This document shows positions 17,361 through 26,700 of a DNA stretch of 44,414 nt, in pieces. How positions within the stretch are numbered: position 1 is the stretch's first letter; each line of letters starts with the position of its first letter. A program made the translations under genes and the position numbers. Where the stretch lies: positions 1 through 44,414 of the forward strand of contig JADLHZ010000132.1 in NCBI GenBank assembly GCA_020848545.1, written 5' to 3'. Below the pieces are notes generated by a model. It ran no database searches, was not told the DNA's origin, and saw only the letters and a program-made list of their open reading frames with translations. Source of the stretch: Deltaproteobacteria bacterium. Lineage in GTDB: Bacteria; Myxococcota; JADLHZ01.

Positions 17361-17831
17361 TCAAAGAGTGGCTTGCACGCGCCGCGCGATGAGTCGCGAC
17401 ATGAGTAACGACATCGCCGGAAAGCTCACCGGCTTCGCGACCATGTCCGTGCCGCCTGCCGCGAGCAGGTGCTCGCGGCTGTAGAGCGAGCCGTAGGCGG
17501 TCACGAAGACGATGGGCGTCGTCGGCAAGCGGACTCCGTCGTAAGTCGCGGCGCGGGCGAGCGGCATGCCCCGAAGCACCTTCGTAATGTCGATACCCGA
17601 AAGGTCCGACCCGGACAGTTGGATATCCATCAAGACGAGATCGAAGCGTTCGCGCTCGAGCGCGGCGAAGGTCTCCTGTGCGTTTCGCGCACGCATCAGG
17701 TCGTAGCCGCCCCGAAGAGCGTGCTCTGCGACCTCCCAGTTCGTGTCTTCGTCTTCGACGTAGAGCACACGCGGGCGTTGCGCCAGTCGCGCCTTGTCCT
17801 CTGTTCGCCCCGAGATCTTGCGTAGCGCCAT
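17361..17831 (-). CDS. Single-domain response regulator
   Basis: The 156-residue protein is a stand-alone receiver domain. Acidic Glu26 and Asp27 are in VLYVEDED, the acceptor Asp69 is in LVLMDIQ, Thr111 is in VFVTAYG and Lys133 is in VAKPV, so all key residues are present. It has no output domain and probably passes phosphate on or acts by protein contact. A short insert (about 90-104) between beta strands is longer than usual. It follows the membrane kinase gene by 22 bases and is almost certainly its partner. The start is the ATG at 17831; the longer open frame is antisense-like. Confidence 0.92.
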   Translation of the reverse strand: MALRKISGRTEDKARLAQRPRVLYVEDEDTNWEVAEHALRGGYDLMRARNAQETFAALERERFDLVLMDIQLSGSDLSGIDITKVLRGMPLARAATYDGVRLPTTPIVFVTAYGSLYSREHLLAAGGTDMVAKPVSFPAMSLLMSRLIARRVQATL

Positions 17832-17853
17832 GTCTCTGACCGTCCTCGATCGC

Positions 17854-19569
17854 CTACGTCGCCCGGAGCGGAGTATGGTCGTCAACGATGGGCAACGCAA
17901 ATCGAAAAACACCGCCTCTGCCGGCCGCCGGTTCACACCAAATTCGCCCCCCGTGGAGCTCGACGATCTGGCGAGAGATGGCGAGACCGAGGCCCGTGCC
18001 ACCGTGCTGTCGCGTGTGACCGTCATCGAGCTGACGAAAGCGCTCGAAGACCACCTCGACATCGGCGGCCGCAATCCCTGGCCCGCTGTCGAGCACGCTG
18101 AAGAGCACCGCTGCTTTGCCGGCGAGAAGCGTCGCATCGGCCGTGATGTTGATCGTGCCATCTTTGGGCGTGAACTTGATAGCGTTGCCGACGAGATTCA
18201 TGAGCACTTGGCGCAGGCGAAGCTCGTCGGCACGAATCGTTGCCGGGCCGCCGAGTCGTTCGATGGTGAGGCGGTGCCCGTTCGCTTCCGCAAGTCCGCG
18301 CATCGTCTGCTCTATGCTCGAGAGCAGGTCGTCCACCCGCAGCTCGGTCGGCGCCAGCGTCATTCGGCCCGCTTCGAGCTTGGAGAAGTCGAGCAGATCG
18401 TTGACGAGGGCGAGCAAGTGCCGCGACGATTGTTCCAGGCGCACGAGCGCGCGGCGTTGTCGTTCCTCGTCGCCGCAATTGACGAATCGCTCTTCTCTCA
18501 CGAGCGCTTGTTCACACTGAGGGCAGCGCTGCGCGTCGTCATCCTCATTGCGATCTGGGGCGTCGGACTCGAATGCGTCGCCACAGCGGTCGCAGCGCCA
18601 AATTCGCGTCCGGACGAACTCGCTGAGCAAGGTGCTTGGCACGTTGACGATGGCATTGAGCGGCGTGCGAAGCTCGTGGGACACGTTGGCGATGAAGCTG
18701 CTCTTGAGGCGATTGGTCTCTTCTTCCTTGCGCAACGCGCGTGCCACCGCCTCGAGCTGTTCGCCGATCGCACGCTCGCGGTTGGCAATCGCGGAGGTCA
18801 TGGCATTGAAGCCGTCGGCGAGCTCGCGCAGCTCGGGGCTCCCGGCTGGAACGACCTCCGTCGAGAAGTCGCCCTGGCGCACGGCGCGCACTCCCGCGCC
18901 GAGGGCACGCAAAGGATGCAGCAGACGCCGAGCGATCCAGGCACCGGTGGCGCTGCCTAGGGCTAGCGAAACGGCTGCAGCAGCGATCATCGCGAGCAGC
19001 CCCTGGCGCACGATTCTTTCGACGTGCTGCGCGCTCCTCGCCAGCGCTTCGTCGAGCGGGGCGAGCGTCACACCGAAACGGATGGTTCCCCAGCGCACGC
19101 CATTGACCCAGATGGGTGCCGATGTGTCGAGCACGTTGTCGACGACGATCTCTGTCGAACTGTCCGTGTTCCGCGCGGCGTGTGCGGTCGCTCCGTCGGC
19201 CAGCATCCGTCCGACCATCGACGCGTCCGTATGGACGATCGCGGTTCCGTGCGTGTCCATGATGATGCCGTAGATTGTGTCTCGATCGTTGGCGACGGTC
19301 GCTTCGATGACCTCGGAGAGAAACGGCAGGTTCGCGGAAGCACCCGCCACGAGCGCCTGCTCGACGACATGTCGTGTCACCGCGGAGAGAATGCGGACTC
19401 GGCGCTGACCCTTCGCCCGAACCGACTGGTTCATGGTTTCGTCGCGCGCGTGGTTGAGTTCGCTCACGTCCGCCCGGTGCTGGAGAACGAAGTAGACCCC
19501 GAGGACGAGCGCCATCGCCGAGAGCGTGAAGACGTTACCGAGGATGAGCCGCGTTGAGAGGCGCACCAT
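17854..19569 (-). CDS. Membrane sensor histidine kinase with four-Cys insert in the HisKA hairpin
   Basis: The 571-residue protein has two transmembrane helices (about 8-29 and 196-218) bracketing a periplasmic Cache-like sensor, then a HAMP domain and a HisKA helix with His298 in ANVSHELRTPLN. Between HisKA helix 1 and helix 2 (about residues 322-366) lies an extra segment with CDRC (Cys326, Cys329), an acidic stretch, CPQC (Cys349, Cys352) and a further Cys365, which looks like a zinc ribbon or rubredoxin-type knuckle. Helix 2 then resumes at HLLALVNDLLDFSKLEAG and the ATPase domain is complete (NLVGNAIKFTPKDG, DSGPGIA, GGTGLGLAI). The start used is an ATG at 19569, with no clear ribosome site; a longer frame begins at 19755. 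It is co-transcribed with the receiver gene. Confidence 0.9.
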   Translation of the reverse strand: MVRLSTRLILGNVFTLSAMALVLGVYFVLQHRADVSELNHARDETMNQSVRAKGQRRVRILSAVTRHVVEQALVAGASANLPFLSEVIEATVANDRDTIYGIIMDTHGTAIVHTDASMVGRMLADGATAHAARNTDSSTEIVVDNVLDTSAPIWVNGVRWGTIRFGVTLAPLDEALARSAQHVERIVRQGLLAMIAAAAVSLALGSATGAWIARRLLHPLRALGAGVRAVRQGDFSTEVVPAGSPELRELADGFNAMTSAIANRERAIGEQLEAVARALRKEEETNRLKSSFIANVSHELRTPLNAIVNVPSTLLSEFVRTRIWRCDRCGDAFESDAPDRNEDDDAQRCPQCEQALVREERFVNCGDEERQRRALVRLEQSSRHLLALVNDLLDFSKLEAGRMTLAPTELRVDDLLSSIEQTMRGLAEANGHRLTIERLGGPATIRADELRLRQVLMNLVGNAIKFTPKDGTINITADATLLAGKAAVLFSVLDSGPGIAAADVEVVFERFRQLDDGHTRQHGGTGLGLAISRQIVELHGGRIWCEPAAGRGGVFRFALPIVDDHTPLRAT

Positions 19570-19845
19570 CAGAACATAGCCAAGGTTGCCCGCGCCTTCT
19601 CCGTTTTTGAAGGCGACTGGTGGCCGATTGAGGCAATGCCATTCCGTTGCGGAGGCAGGTGATGCGGCGCTATGGGCTTGGTGATCTTTGCTGGCCCGGT
19701 GTGCGTGCTTCGTGCACCCCGCCACGATCGCCGGCACGGTCGCAGGCGTTGCCATTTGCCCGCGCGTCTAGCATACAGCGAGCAAAGTCTGCATGGCCGC
19801 CCCGCCAGTGACCGAGCCCTTGCGCGAGCTCGGCGAGGATAAGCG

Positions 19846-20292
19846 ATGACGAAAGCGAAGGATCAGGGCTCGAAGGCGAGCCCCATGGCGCGGGCGCTGG
19901 GCGCCAAGAAGTCGGCGGAGGATCCGCGCAGCGCCTCCGAGCAGTTCGACGATCGCAAGCGCCAGATGCTCATGCGCCAGTCGGAGGCGGAAGCCCAGCT
20001 TCGGCCGGACGACACGAGCGCGCTCCGCGGGGCCGCGGCGGCGATGACCCTCGATGAATGCTACAAGAGCTTTCGCCAAGCGCTGCGCGTGCTGCAGGCG
20101 GCGATCGACAAGAAGCTGAAGCCGGGGGAGCGCGGCTACGTCGCTCGCCCCGAAGAGCGCGTGAAAGCCTTGCGCGCGCTGAAGACGCTCGTCGACGAAG
20201 AGATCGCCGCCGACGCGACGGCGATCACCGAGACGATGCAGAAGCTGCTCGAAGAGTGTCGGCGGACGATCGGCGAAGCCTCGCGCCGCTGA
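19846..20292 (+). CDS. Small charged helical protein
   Basis: The 148-residue protein is not recognised. It is Ala/Lys/Glu/Arg-rich and looks all-helical, with a disordered basic N-terminus (about 1-35). It has one central motif, TLDECYKSFRQALRVLQAAI, followed by a basic turn and a further helix. No signal peptide or membrane segment is present. It is convergent with the 134-residue gene that ends the giant operon, with 15 bases between. Both are short, helical and charged, so they might act together, but nothing in the sequence proves this. Confidence 0.7.
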   Translation: MTKAKDQGSKASPMARALGAKKSAEDPRSASEQFDDRKRQMLMRQSEAEAQLRPDDTSALRGAAAAMTLDECYKSFRQALRVLQAAIDKKLKPGERGYVARPEERVKALRALKTLVDEEIAADATAITETMQKLLEECRRTIGEASRR

Positions 20293-20307
20293 CCGCTCGC
20301 GCGGCGC
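20283..20307. terminator. GC hairpin at the junction of convergent genes
   Basis: GCGCCGC (20283-20289) pairs perfectly with GCGGCGC (20301-20307) around an 11-base loop. It sits over the stop of the plus-strand gene and just before the stop of the minus-strand gene. A short pyrimidine stretch (CTTCTTT) follows on the plus strand. It is a plausible bidirectional terminator without a proper T-run. Confidence 0.45.
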
Positions 20308-20712
20308 CTACTTCTTTGCGCCGAGGCCGGTGATCGCGATCTTCGCGCCATCGATTTCCGCGATCGTCTTCGCCGCGTCGAGGCGCTTTCGCAGGGCCGC
20401 GATCTCGGCGGCGGCGGCGGGGCGTTTCTTGACGATGGCGCGCTCCAGCGTTTGCAGGAGCTTCATCGCCGATGCGCGCGCGGCAGCGAGCTCCTCTGGT
20501 GTGGCATCCATCGCTGGCGTTGGCGCTGGCTCCGGCGCCGCAGCCTGCGTCGCGGGCGTGCCCGTGAGCAGCGCATACAGCGCCGGGTTTTGCTTCTTGA
20601 TGAAGGCCTCGAGGATCGCCTTTCCTCGCGCGTCGTCTTCGGCGAGCCTTTCGGCGTGAAACTCGCGGTCGCTGCCCGTCGCCGGCTCCATCCCTTCGCG
20701 CGAAGTGCTCAC
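20308..20712 (-). CDS. Last gene of the giant-protein operon, hypothetical
   Basis: The 134-residue protein is not recognised. A charged helical N-terminal part includes GKAILEAFIKKQNPALYALL, then an Ala/Pro linker (about 55-70) and a second helical part. The start is a GTG at 20712 whose last bases overlap the stop of the 3748-residue gene (GTGA). A GGAGGAGGAG ribosome site is formed by the last codons of that gene, so translation is coupled. It may be a small partner or chaperone of the giant protein; this is inferred from position only. Confidence 0.72.
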   Translation of the reverse strand: MSTSREGMEPATGSDREFHAERLAEDDARGKAILEAFIKKQNPALYALLTGTPATQAAAPEPAPTPAMDATPEELAAARASAMKLLQTLERAIVKKRPAAAAEIAALRKRLDAAKTIAEIDGAKIAITGLGAKK

Positions 20713-23700
20713 GACTCCTCCTCCTTGGCTTGCTGAAGCGCCGCTTCGAACGCCTTGTGCTCGGGCGACAGCGGTCGCTGCACGCCTTCCCAACCGGGCG
20801 CCCCGAGCAAGAAGAACGCTTTTCCCGCGTGGACGTTGTCGAGATTGACACCCCGCTTCGTGCCGGCGGGAAAGGGCAACTTGCGCTTGTTCGGCAGCTC
20901 GATCGCCGCGAGCTCCCACGGCTTCGTGCACAGCTCGATGCGCGCGAGCAGCGCGTCGCCCTCGGCCTCGCTGAAGTAGCGCTCACCATCGCCGCCCTCA
21001 CTGTGCTCTCCCACCCAGCGAATGAACGCGTTCGTCACCGCCCGTCGGCTCTCGTCGTCGGCGAAGTCGAAGCCGTCGCGCGCCCAGGCGTAGACGCCGA
21101 CGTCGTTGCCCGCGAGCAGCCGCAGCTCGGTGCGCGGATCGCCGCCAGTGACGAGATCGTAGAACGAGGCTGCCTGCGCATAGAGGGCGGTGCCCAGCCC
21201 GGCGGCGCGCGCGGCGGGGTCGACGTCGAAGGTCACGTTGCGCACGACCAGGTGCCCATCGGTCTCGCGTCGCGCGTCACGGCTGATCCGCGCGACGAGT
21301 CTCCCGTCCGCATCGCGTACGTTCACAGCAAAGCTGACGCCCTCTCCGAAGGTCTCGATGCTCTCGACGCTCGCGGACCACCCCGGAATGTTCGGACAGA
21401 ACACGGCCTCGAGCCCGGCGCGCGAGATCGGTCGGCCGAAGACCGCTTCGAGCCGCGCTGAAACGTCCGGCGCAAACGCGTGCGCCGCCGTGTCGGCGGT
21501 CGCGAGCGCCGGCGCAAGCGATTGCGCGAAGGCGCCGCGATCGACGGTCCCGAGCCGTTCGAGCTTTGGTCGCTCGACGATTTGTCCCGTTGCCGAGTGG
21601 CGCCGCACGGCGTTGGCGATCGCCTCGGCGCGCGCGGCGGGCGTCTTGCACTCGTCGAAGAGCATGCGGCTGGCAACGGCAAAGTCGCCCTCGCCGAGCG
21701 CGCCCGCATCGACCGCCGCCACAAAGCGCACGAACGCCGCGTCGGAGAACGGCTCGGGCTTTCCTTTGCGCGCTCCTTCGAGCGCCCCCTCGATCACGCG
21801 CGCGGCGAAGGCCATGCGCTCGGACACGGCCTCCGCTTGGCGCCCCGCTTCGGTCGGAGTGGTCGCCGAAGGCGCGAGCTGCTGAACGATGCCGGCGCTC
21901 GTCAACGTGCCAAGGACCCGCTCCGGGGCGATCGCGAGCGCCGCCAGCGTCGGCGCCAGCGTTCGCCGCGCCTCCGAAGACAGCGAGGCGATGCGCTCGA
22001 CGAGCCCCGCGTGCTCGCCGCGCGCGAGCAACGCGAAGTGCAAGAGCGCCGGGCCGCAGTCGGCGCGGGCGTCGGCGGGGAGCGCGAGATAAGCGAGCAT
22101 CGCCTTTCGCGACTCCGGAGCACGGCCGCACGCGGCGACGACCGCGAGCGTATAGCGTCGCGCCACCTCATTCGTGACCGGGAGCACGGTGGCGAGCGCT
22201 CGCGCGGCGAGATCGGCGACGATTGGCCGCTCGTGCTCTGGAAGCGCGTCGATCGCTTCGCGCACCCGCGCGTTGCCGAGGACATTGGCGCTGAGCGCCG
22301 GCGGCAGCGCGGCCCAGGCGTCGCCGGGCTCGCTCGCGCGCACCGTGGCCGGCCCTCGGCCCTCGCTCTTGCCCTGCTCGCGCGCCTTGAGGACGCCGAG
22401 CTTGCCGGCGAGATGCGCGCGCTTGACCAGCGCTTCGATGCGTTGACCGAGCTCGACGGGATCGGTGCAAGCGAAGATCGCCCGCGCCATCTCTTTCTGG
22501 CCGCCGAACACCTCGACGTCAGCCGCGAGCAGCTCGAACGCTTCCGAGAGGCGCTCGCGCGAGAGTCCCGTCGCGCCGCTCTCGAGCAAGCGCGCGGCCA
22601 CGGCGAACAGGCGTTCGCCCAACGGCGTCGCCAGGTCGGGCCGGGCGGTGACCAGGCTCAGCGCGTCGTAGGCGAGCTTCGCTTCCGTACGGCGCGCGAT
22701 GACGTCGGGGTTGGTGAGGATCTGCTCGAGCCGCGCCAAGACGGCCGTTCCTGCGCATGGGATGGCCGCGAGCGCGAAGCGGGCCGTGGCGGAGTCGGCC
22801 TGCGCGACGATGGCGTCGAGCACGCGGAGCGCACTTTCGCCGTGGGCACGCTCGAGCGGGTTCGAGCTCGCGGCGAGGCGCGTCGCAGAGGCTTCGACGT
22901 CCATGAAGGCCAGCGCATAGGGGCTCTGTGGCTGGTCGCCTTCACCCAAGGTCGCGCGTGCGAGGTCGAAGCGGTCGAAGCCCGGTTCTCCGCGCGTGGG
23001 CGGCGACAGGTGCGGGGTCGCAGGCAATGGCGGCGTCTCGGGCACGAGCAAGCGGATCGGCTTGCCCTTTCCGAGCGTCAGTTTTCCCGAGCGCTGCGGA
23101 TCGAGCTCGGAGGCAGCCATCCAACGCGGGTTCTCTTTGCCGGCGCGGGGATCCCAGTTCGGTTCGTAGACGAGGAACTTGAGCTTTCCTCCCTCGCGCT
23201 TCTTGTCTTGCACGAGGAGCTGATGTCCGCCGAGGCCGTCGAATTCGACCGCGAGAAACACTGGCAGGCCGGCATCGAGCATCGCCTCCATTCGTTCGTG
23301 CAAGCGTGTCGCTTGCCATTCGCCGAGGCCTTCGGCGCGAAAGTGTTGGCCGGTCGTCTGCAAAATCGCCTGCTGAAAGAACGCCTGCTTCTCCAGATCC
23401 ATGCCGTGCGAAATCGCCGGGAGCGTCGTCGCGCGCGGGACGGCGATTCCCAGCACTTGGCGATCGCCGCACCTCAACACATGCTCGCCCGCCTTCAGGC
23501 GCAGCGGCTCGGAGCGGCCGTCTCCGACGCGGACGACGGCGCGATCGCCTTCGAGCGAAACGACCGCGTGCTCGACGCGGCCGTCCGGACCCTCGAGCGC
23601 CAAGTGCACTTGGCTCGACGGATCGCGCGCGAACGTCGCCTCGAGCGCCGGTCCCAGCGATGGCAGATGCAGCGCTTCGGGCGAGTAGACCTCGTGGGTT

Positions 23701-26700
23701 CCGTCGAGCGCGAGGGTGCTCATCGCGTCATGGGCGCGTGGATCGAAGAGCCCAGGCTCCGCGGGCGCACGATCTGGAGCGATGGCGGCGGAGCGACCGC
23801 GCGCGTCGGAGCCGGAGCCTCCGGCTTGCAGGATCGCTTTTTGATCCTTCGCGATCTCGGCCTCTCCGCCCGCGCCGAGCGCCGCGCCGAGGATCAGCTG
23901 GCGCTGCGTGTAGTACATCTGAAAGCAGGCGGCCGCGCACGAGCCGCTCAAGTGCTGCACGATCACGGGCGACAGCGAGCGGCGCAAGGTCTCGGCGTCC
24001 ATGCTCATCGCGTGCTCGTGCATCGCGCTGATGACGTCGACGCCCTCGCCGAGGGCGAGCAAGCGCATGAGCATGACCTCGTGCACCTTCGATTTTTCGC
24101 GTGCTTCTGCCAGTAGCTTCGCGAACGCGAGGGTGGGCTCGGACAGGAGATCGGTCAGCCGCTCTTGGTAGAGTTTTTGGACCCAAGGCGGGTTGTCATC
24201 GAGCGAGAGCCCGCCCTCGCGGTAACGCACTTCCGACAAAGGTACGGTCGCGGTGCTGCCGTCGTTGGCGGCGACGACGGCGGTCTTGCCGCGCTCGTCG
24301 ATCTTGACGACGGTGCCGCGCTTGTTCGTGCCATCGACCGTGAAGCTCACGTCGTCGCCGACGGCGCGAGAGCTCTTGCCGAGCAGGGAGCGCACGCGAT
24401 CGCGCACGCCGAGCTCGATCTTGACCACGTCGGCATCGGTGCGGTTCCGCGGCCCTTCGGGGGGTACTTGCGGCGGCAACGGCTCGATGTCGACGCGAAC
24501 GGCCGGGCCGGCCGGCGGCGCAGACGTGTCGAAGCGCCGCGGCGGCTCGTCGAGCCCGTGGCGGGTCATCGCCAACGACGGCGCGTGCACGGAGCGGTCC
24601 GCGAATCCCTCGGCCTGCACGACCTGTAGCCGGTTTCCGCTGCGCGCAGGATCGGAGCCGCGAGAGAACGCGTTCAAGTAGAGCGTGGCCGTGGCGTCGG
24701 TGAGCTCGATGTGGCCCTGCGCGATGAGCTCATCGGCCAGCTCCTTGCCGCCGCGCATGCGCAAGAGCTCGGCGCCGACGCGCGACTCGGGTGAGAAGTA
24801 CTGACCGAAGGTGGGATCGACGAGGTATTTCCTGCCGTTCGGGAGCTCGATGATCGCAAAGCCGTGATCGACGTGGCTGGCGGCTTTCTTCGACAATGGC
24901 GTCGGGTTGAAGCCGCGATCGGCGAGGAAGCTCTCGGGGCTGCACCAGACGACGCGCGCACCGGGGATGTCGAGGTCCTCGAAGGCGAACGTGGCGCGTG
25001 CGCTCGCCTGGTGGCAGAAGCCGCCCTGCTCGCTGATCGGGATCTTGGTCGTGCCGAGCTCTTTGGCGATCGGCCGTCGCGCGCGCTCGACCACGTGCCT
25101 CAGCATCGCGCTTTCTTCGTCAGCGTTGAGCTCTTCGCCGGCGCGGGCTTTCTCGACTGCCCGGCGCAGGACCTCGGCGTCCGGGGGCCGAGGCTCGATG
25201 CCACGTTCGGCGGGCTTACCCAGCGCAAAGCCGTCGTTGCCGCCGCCGTCTTCCCACACTCCGCCCGCCGTGACGCCGTGCTCGGGAGCGATCTCGGCGG
25301 CGAGCGCACGGACCTTGGCTGCGATGTCGGCGCCGCCGGCTCTGAGCACCCCGAGGAGGTCGCCGCGCACTTCGCCGGGGCGCTCGTTGAATACGCGCAG
25401 CGCCTCGCGCGCGAGCTCCGGGTCGCTCCCGCCGAGCGTGACGATCTTTTCCAGCAGACCGGCGTCGCGGGCGGCCGAGGTGCCGCGCTCGGCGATTTCG
25501 TTGAGCGCGCGTTGATACTCGGCAGCCGCGGCGTCGCCGCCAAACGCGTCCTTGCCCACGGCGAGATCGTAGGGGCGCTCGCCGAGCGTCTTATGGAGGA
25601 GAACCGCGGCGCCACTGGCATCGCGGGTCAGCCGCCACACGGCGCCGTCGTGCATGACGTCGATGCCGCCCTCGGGAAGCGCGTGCAAGCGCACGCGGCC
25701 GAGTGGCGGCGCGTCGCCTGTCGCGTCGCTCGTGGTCGAAGCGGCGCGCTTGGCTTGCGGGGACGCGGCCGGAGTTTTCTCCGCGTCGGCCGCGCGGCGC
25801 TCGGCGCCCGGCGCTTGGTGTCGGATGGCGTCCGGGCTCTGCGGGTTCGTCGGCTCTCCGACCGTCGGCGGTGGCGGCCCGCCGCGGGGTTTCGTCGCCA
25901 TGTCGACGAAGCGGACGTTTTCTCCCCATGGCTGCGCGATCGGGAACGATGCCTCCTCCGTCGTGGCGCCGTCGCCGCGCGCATTTTCACGCACGATCAG
26001 CTCGACCGGACGGCAACGAGCGAGCTCTTCTGACGAGAGTCGCTCCGCGGGCGTGACGACGAGCACTCCGTCTTCGTCGTGCGCGGCGGCGCGGCGGTGC
26101 TCCAAGCCCGGCGGATCGCCCTCGTAGACGACCCAGATCGTGTGCGTCTCTTCCGGATACGCCTCGCGCAACGCGGCGTAGGCCGCGTCGACACCCGCTG
26201 CTTGAGAGATGTCGGGCGGCGGCGTCTTCGCCGGCTCGCCTGCGAGAAAGCGCTGTGCTTCGTCGCTGCCGAGGCCGCTCTTCTCGAGCGCCTGCGCCAC
26301 GGCTTTCTTCGCCTGCTCTTGCAAGAGGCCCTTGTCCCATTGGGCGCCGCTCTTGGCGACGGCGCCGAGGGCCGCATGTTGCACCGCCTCCATCGCCTTG
26401 GCCGCGATGTGACGGCTGGCGAGATCGCGCGCTTCAGCCGGAGTGAGGCCGAGCTCGTTCGCCGCCGACTCGAGCGCGGCGCGCTGCGCCTTCGGCTCGT
26501 CCGCGGCGTGTTCGAGCGCGGCGGCCGCGCGTTCATAGACCAGCTGGGTCTGCATGCTCCGGCGTTCGTCGGCGATGGCGCCCTCGGGTAGGCCGAGGGC
26601 GCGCAGCGTCTCGACCTGCTTTGCGATCGCGGCGCGCGCAGCAGGCGCGTCCGTTCCGCGCACGTTCGTGTCGCCCATCGCCCCGGCGAGTCGCACGGCC

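Noticed and set aside
21480-24116. 878-codon plus-strand frame inside the giant minus-strand gene
   Set aside because: It is Arg-rich with no recognisable domain, and it is antisense to the C39-like domain.
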